This document shows positions 14,358-16,170 of a stretch of DNA of 16,170 bases, one piece after another. The stretch's first letter is position 1. Each line of letters starts with the position of its first letter. The position numbers were made by a program, and so were the translations under genes. The DNA comes from Bacillota bacterium (GTDB lineage Bacteria > Bacillota_A > Clostridia > DSM-8532), in contig JAFADM010000466.1 in the NCBI GenBank assembly GCA_023424865.1, positions 1 to 16,170 of the forward strand, in the 5' to 3' direction. The notes beneath the pieces were generated by a model. The model was not told where the DNA came from, made no database searches, and saw nothing but the letters and a program-made list of their open reading frames with translations.

Positions 14358-14873
14358 TTACTTTCTGTCCACCGGCATAGTCATTGCCTTACGCATTATG
14401 GCAACCTCTTTTGACCCAAAGCGCAGCAATGCGCTTTCCATTTCCGGTGAACGGTCAAAGCCGTTTTTTTCCCAGAAGGCTATCCCTTCCTTGTTGTCGA
14501 AAGCGACGGGGGCGATGCAGATAAGACCGGGATAACGGTTATTGAAGGTCTTAAGAAGCCGGTTTACGGTCCAGGAGCCCAGTCCCTTGCGTTGATAGCG
14601 TGGATCAATTAAAAGAACATGAATCCACAAGAGCATCATACGGTCCGCCTGCTTTAATTCTGCGTAGACGAAGCCTGCCGTCCCTGCCCCCTTCAGCTCC
14701 ACCATAAATGGAAAAGGGGAACGCCTGCCGTGTTCAAGAATTTTTCCCTTTATTTCTTCATAGGTTTTAAAGCCTGTTGCATAACCCAGAGTGTCAGTCA
14801 TTCCATACCATTTTTTTAACAGAGAAAAGTCCTCCGGCGCAATTTTTTTAAAACCGGCCCTTAAGCCATCCAT
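14358..14873 (-). CDS. GNAT-family N-acetyltransferase
   Basis: The 171-aa cytoplasmic protein has the GNAT fold: motif A with the acetyl-CoA pyrophosphate loop in DPRYQRKGLGSWTVNRLL (Q94-RKGLG), preceded by the strand MLLWIHVLLI, and motif B in NKEGIAFWEKNGF (127-139). It transfers an acetyl group from acetyl-CoA to an amine; the substrate cannot be told. The ATG at 14873 follows GGGAGG by about 9 nt. It starts 29 bp after the stop of the substrate-binding protein gene in the same direction, so the two are probably co-transcribed. comEC, 98 bp further on, has its own promoter. Confidence 0.88.
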   Translation of the reverse strand: MDGLRAGFKKIAPEDFSLLKKWYGMTDTLGYATGFKTYEEIKGKILEHGRRSPFPFMVELKGAGTAGFVYAELKQADRMMLLWIHVLLIDPRYQRKGLGSWTVNRLLKTFNNRYPGLICIAPVAFDNKEGIAFWEKNGFDRSPEMESALLRFGSKEVAIMRKAMTMPVDRK

Positions 14874-14902
14874 GTGAGCTGCCCTCCCAAAGGCTCATAA
14901 TG

Positions 14903-16170
14903 TCATCGGTTTCCAAGAGTGTTTACCATATACCATTGTGTCCATCCGCCATAAATATCTTTCCAGTAAGGGTCCCGGTTTCCCTTTATACGGTTACTGT
15001 ACAATACCGCCCCTTTTTTCCTGAAAAGAGGCATCAAAACATTCTCCTGTTGGGTCAGCCCCAGCTCCTCAGCCACTAGGCTGAGGGCATGGCTTTCATC
15101 GCCCTGCAAGGCCATGCGGCAGCCTAAAAGCATTAAATCATAGCGGCCGGTAGAAATCAGCTTCATTTCATCCGTCAAGTTAGCCTTTACCAGCTTAAGA
15201 TTGATCCCTATTTCAGAAAGGAGCTTTTGCATGCGCTCGCCCAAAACCTGACGTTCATTGGACAAATTATTAACAACAAGGGTCAGTTCAGGTATTTTTT
15301 TGCCTCCAACATTGCCATACCCCAGGGCCTCCAATGCGGAGAGGGCCTCCGTCCTTCCCAGCTCGGAGGATAAAAGCTCGTCCTCCTCAGGCTTTTGGTA
15401 GAGCAAATCCACACCCTCCGGCAGCCATTTGAAATAGTCCTCCAGATAGGTTATAAGAATTTGACGAATACGGACATCTGAAACAGGTGAGCCTACCGTC
15501 CCCACTGGCGACAGCACCAGGTATTCCAGCCAATTGCTTTTGTAATTGGCTATAAAGATATCCGTTCTTTTCTCATACCCCTCAATATCCCCTTCCTCCA
15601 CAGCAGCCACGTCCACAAGCTGCCTCTGGAAAGCATCCAGCCATTGACTTTTGTCACTGTATAGCACAAAACGTATTTCATCCAGCCAAACAGGGTCATT
15701 CACCGCTCCCCCAGTAGACGTAAACCACCATTTATCAAAGCGTTTTAAAATAATACCGCTTTCATCCTGGGAATAAAACTGAAAGGCACCTGTTCCAACA
15801 GGGGTCTGATTTTCAGGATTTCCCTGAATGGGCCATTCCTCAAAAACCTTTTTGGACAGGATGGGAAAGGTCAGGCTTTTCATAAAATCCGGATCAGGTG
15901 TTTTTAAAACGAACCGTACCTCCAGGCGGCTTACGGCAAGAACATGGCTGATATTGGACACATTGGTCTGATAGGGGCTCCGGTTTTTCACCTTTTGTAT
16001 GGCTTCAACCGTATATACCACATCATCCGAGGACAGGAAGGATCCGTCATGAAAAGGAATGGGGTCCTTCAGACGGATATCTGCAATGAGATTGTCCGGG
16101 CTCATGTCTGCGGTATCCGCCAGCAGGGGCTCGTAGACTCCTTCGGGATTCTCCGCATAGAGGGAGTCAA
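14903..16170 (-). CDS. ABC transporter substrate-binding protein, family 5 (partial)
   Basis: The gene runs off the right edge. The frame stays open upstream of the first internal ATG (16105) to base 16170 and encodes DSLYAENPEGVYEPLLADTA, which matches the conserved start of the SBP_bac_5 fold, so that ATG is not the start. About 421 residues are visible; roughly the first 60-120, with any signal peptide or lipobox, are missing. Next comes the family signature KDPIPFHDGSFLSSDDVVYT, then GTGAFQF and WLDEIRFVLYSD. Family members bind oligopeptides, nickel or other solutes outside the membrane for an ABC importer. The usual motif residues are followed by atypical, rather divergent sequence in the C-terminal half. 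No permease or ATPase lies downstream; a GNAT gene follows after 29 bp. Transporter genes may lie beyond the edge. Confidence 0.88.
   Translation of the reverse strand, partial: DSLYAENPEGVYEPLLADTADMSPDNLIADIRLKDPIPFHDGSFLSSDDVVYTVEAIQKVKNRSPYQTNVSNISHVLAVSRLEVRFVLKTPDPDFMKSLTFPILSKKVFEEWPIQGNPENQTPVGTGAFQFYSQDESGIILKRFDKWWFTSTGGAVNDPVWLDEIRFVLYSDKSQWLDAFQRQLVDVAAVEEGDIEGYEKRTDIFIANYKSNWLEYLVLSPVGTVGSPVSDVRIRQILITYLEDYFKWLPEGVDLLYQKPEEDELLSSELGRTEALSALEALGYGNVGGKKIPELTLVVNNLSNERQVLGERMQKLLSEIGINLKLVKANLTDEMKLISTGRYDLMLLGCRMALQGDESHALSLVAEELGLTQQENVLMPLFRKKGAVLYSNRIKGNRDPYWKDIYGGWTQWYMVNTLGNR

Noticed and set aside
14903..16105. Complete 400-aa protein starting at the ATG at 16105
   Set aside because: The frame is open and family-like upstream to the window edge, so the ATG is internal and the gene is partial.

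Overview
The window looks like the chromosome of a low-to-mid-GC Bacillota, most likely a member of the Clostridia. The reasons are strong AAGGAGG-type ribosome sites, sigma-A promoters (several with extended -10 boxes), TTG and GTG starts, a PerR-type Fur protein with full PerR ligand spacing, a PocR/AraC regulator, an orphan chemoreceptor and a ComEC. No rRNA, tRNA, CRISPR array, insertion sequence or phage gene was recognised. Species cannot be named from this sequence.

Layout. Bases 1-717 hold no ordinary protein gene. On the minus strand they hold two short, apparently related transcription units. The right one (about 462-634) has a consensus promoter, a ribosome site, a 10-codon reading frame, a 10-bp hairpin and a strong intrinsic terminator. 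The left one (about 284-430) looks like a diverged copy without a clear terminator. From 719 to 5916 lies a carbohydrate-type cluster: a PocR-AraC regulator (+) whose promoter sits inside a perfect 18-bp inverted repeat, an unrecognised conserved protein of about 459 aa (+), a cupin-AraC regulator (-), and a divergent cytoplasmic GH29 alpha-L-fucosidase (+). A perfect 14-bp-stem bidirectional terminator separates the convergent pair.

From 6102 to the right end every gene is on the minus strand. In transcription order from the right edge these are: a peptide-type ABC substrate-binding protein (5' end outside the window), a GNAT acetyltransferase, ComEC, undecaprenyl-diphosphatase UppP, PerR, a double-Cache chemoreceptor, and a membrane protein with a SARM1-like TIR domain inside the cell and a coiled-coil/PDZ-like region predicted outside. 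comEC, uppP and probably the TIR gene have their own recognisable promoters.

How the genes work together. The left cluster probably imports or processes fucosylated glycans under two AraC-type regulators. The PocR sensor is interesting because 1,2-propanediol, the Salmonella PocR ligand, is a fucose fermentation product. The right half is a mixed housekeeping/stress/surface set rather than one pathway. The features most worth a second look are the tandem small units at 284-634, the inverted-repeat promoter at 719-772, and the receptor-like TIR protein.
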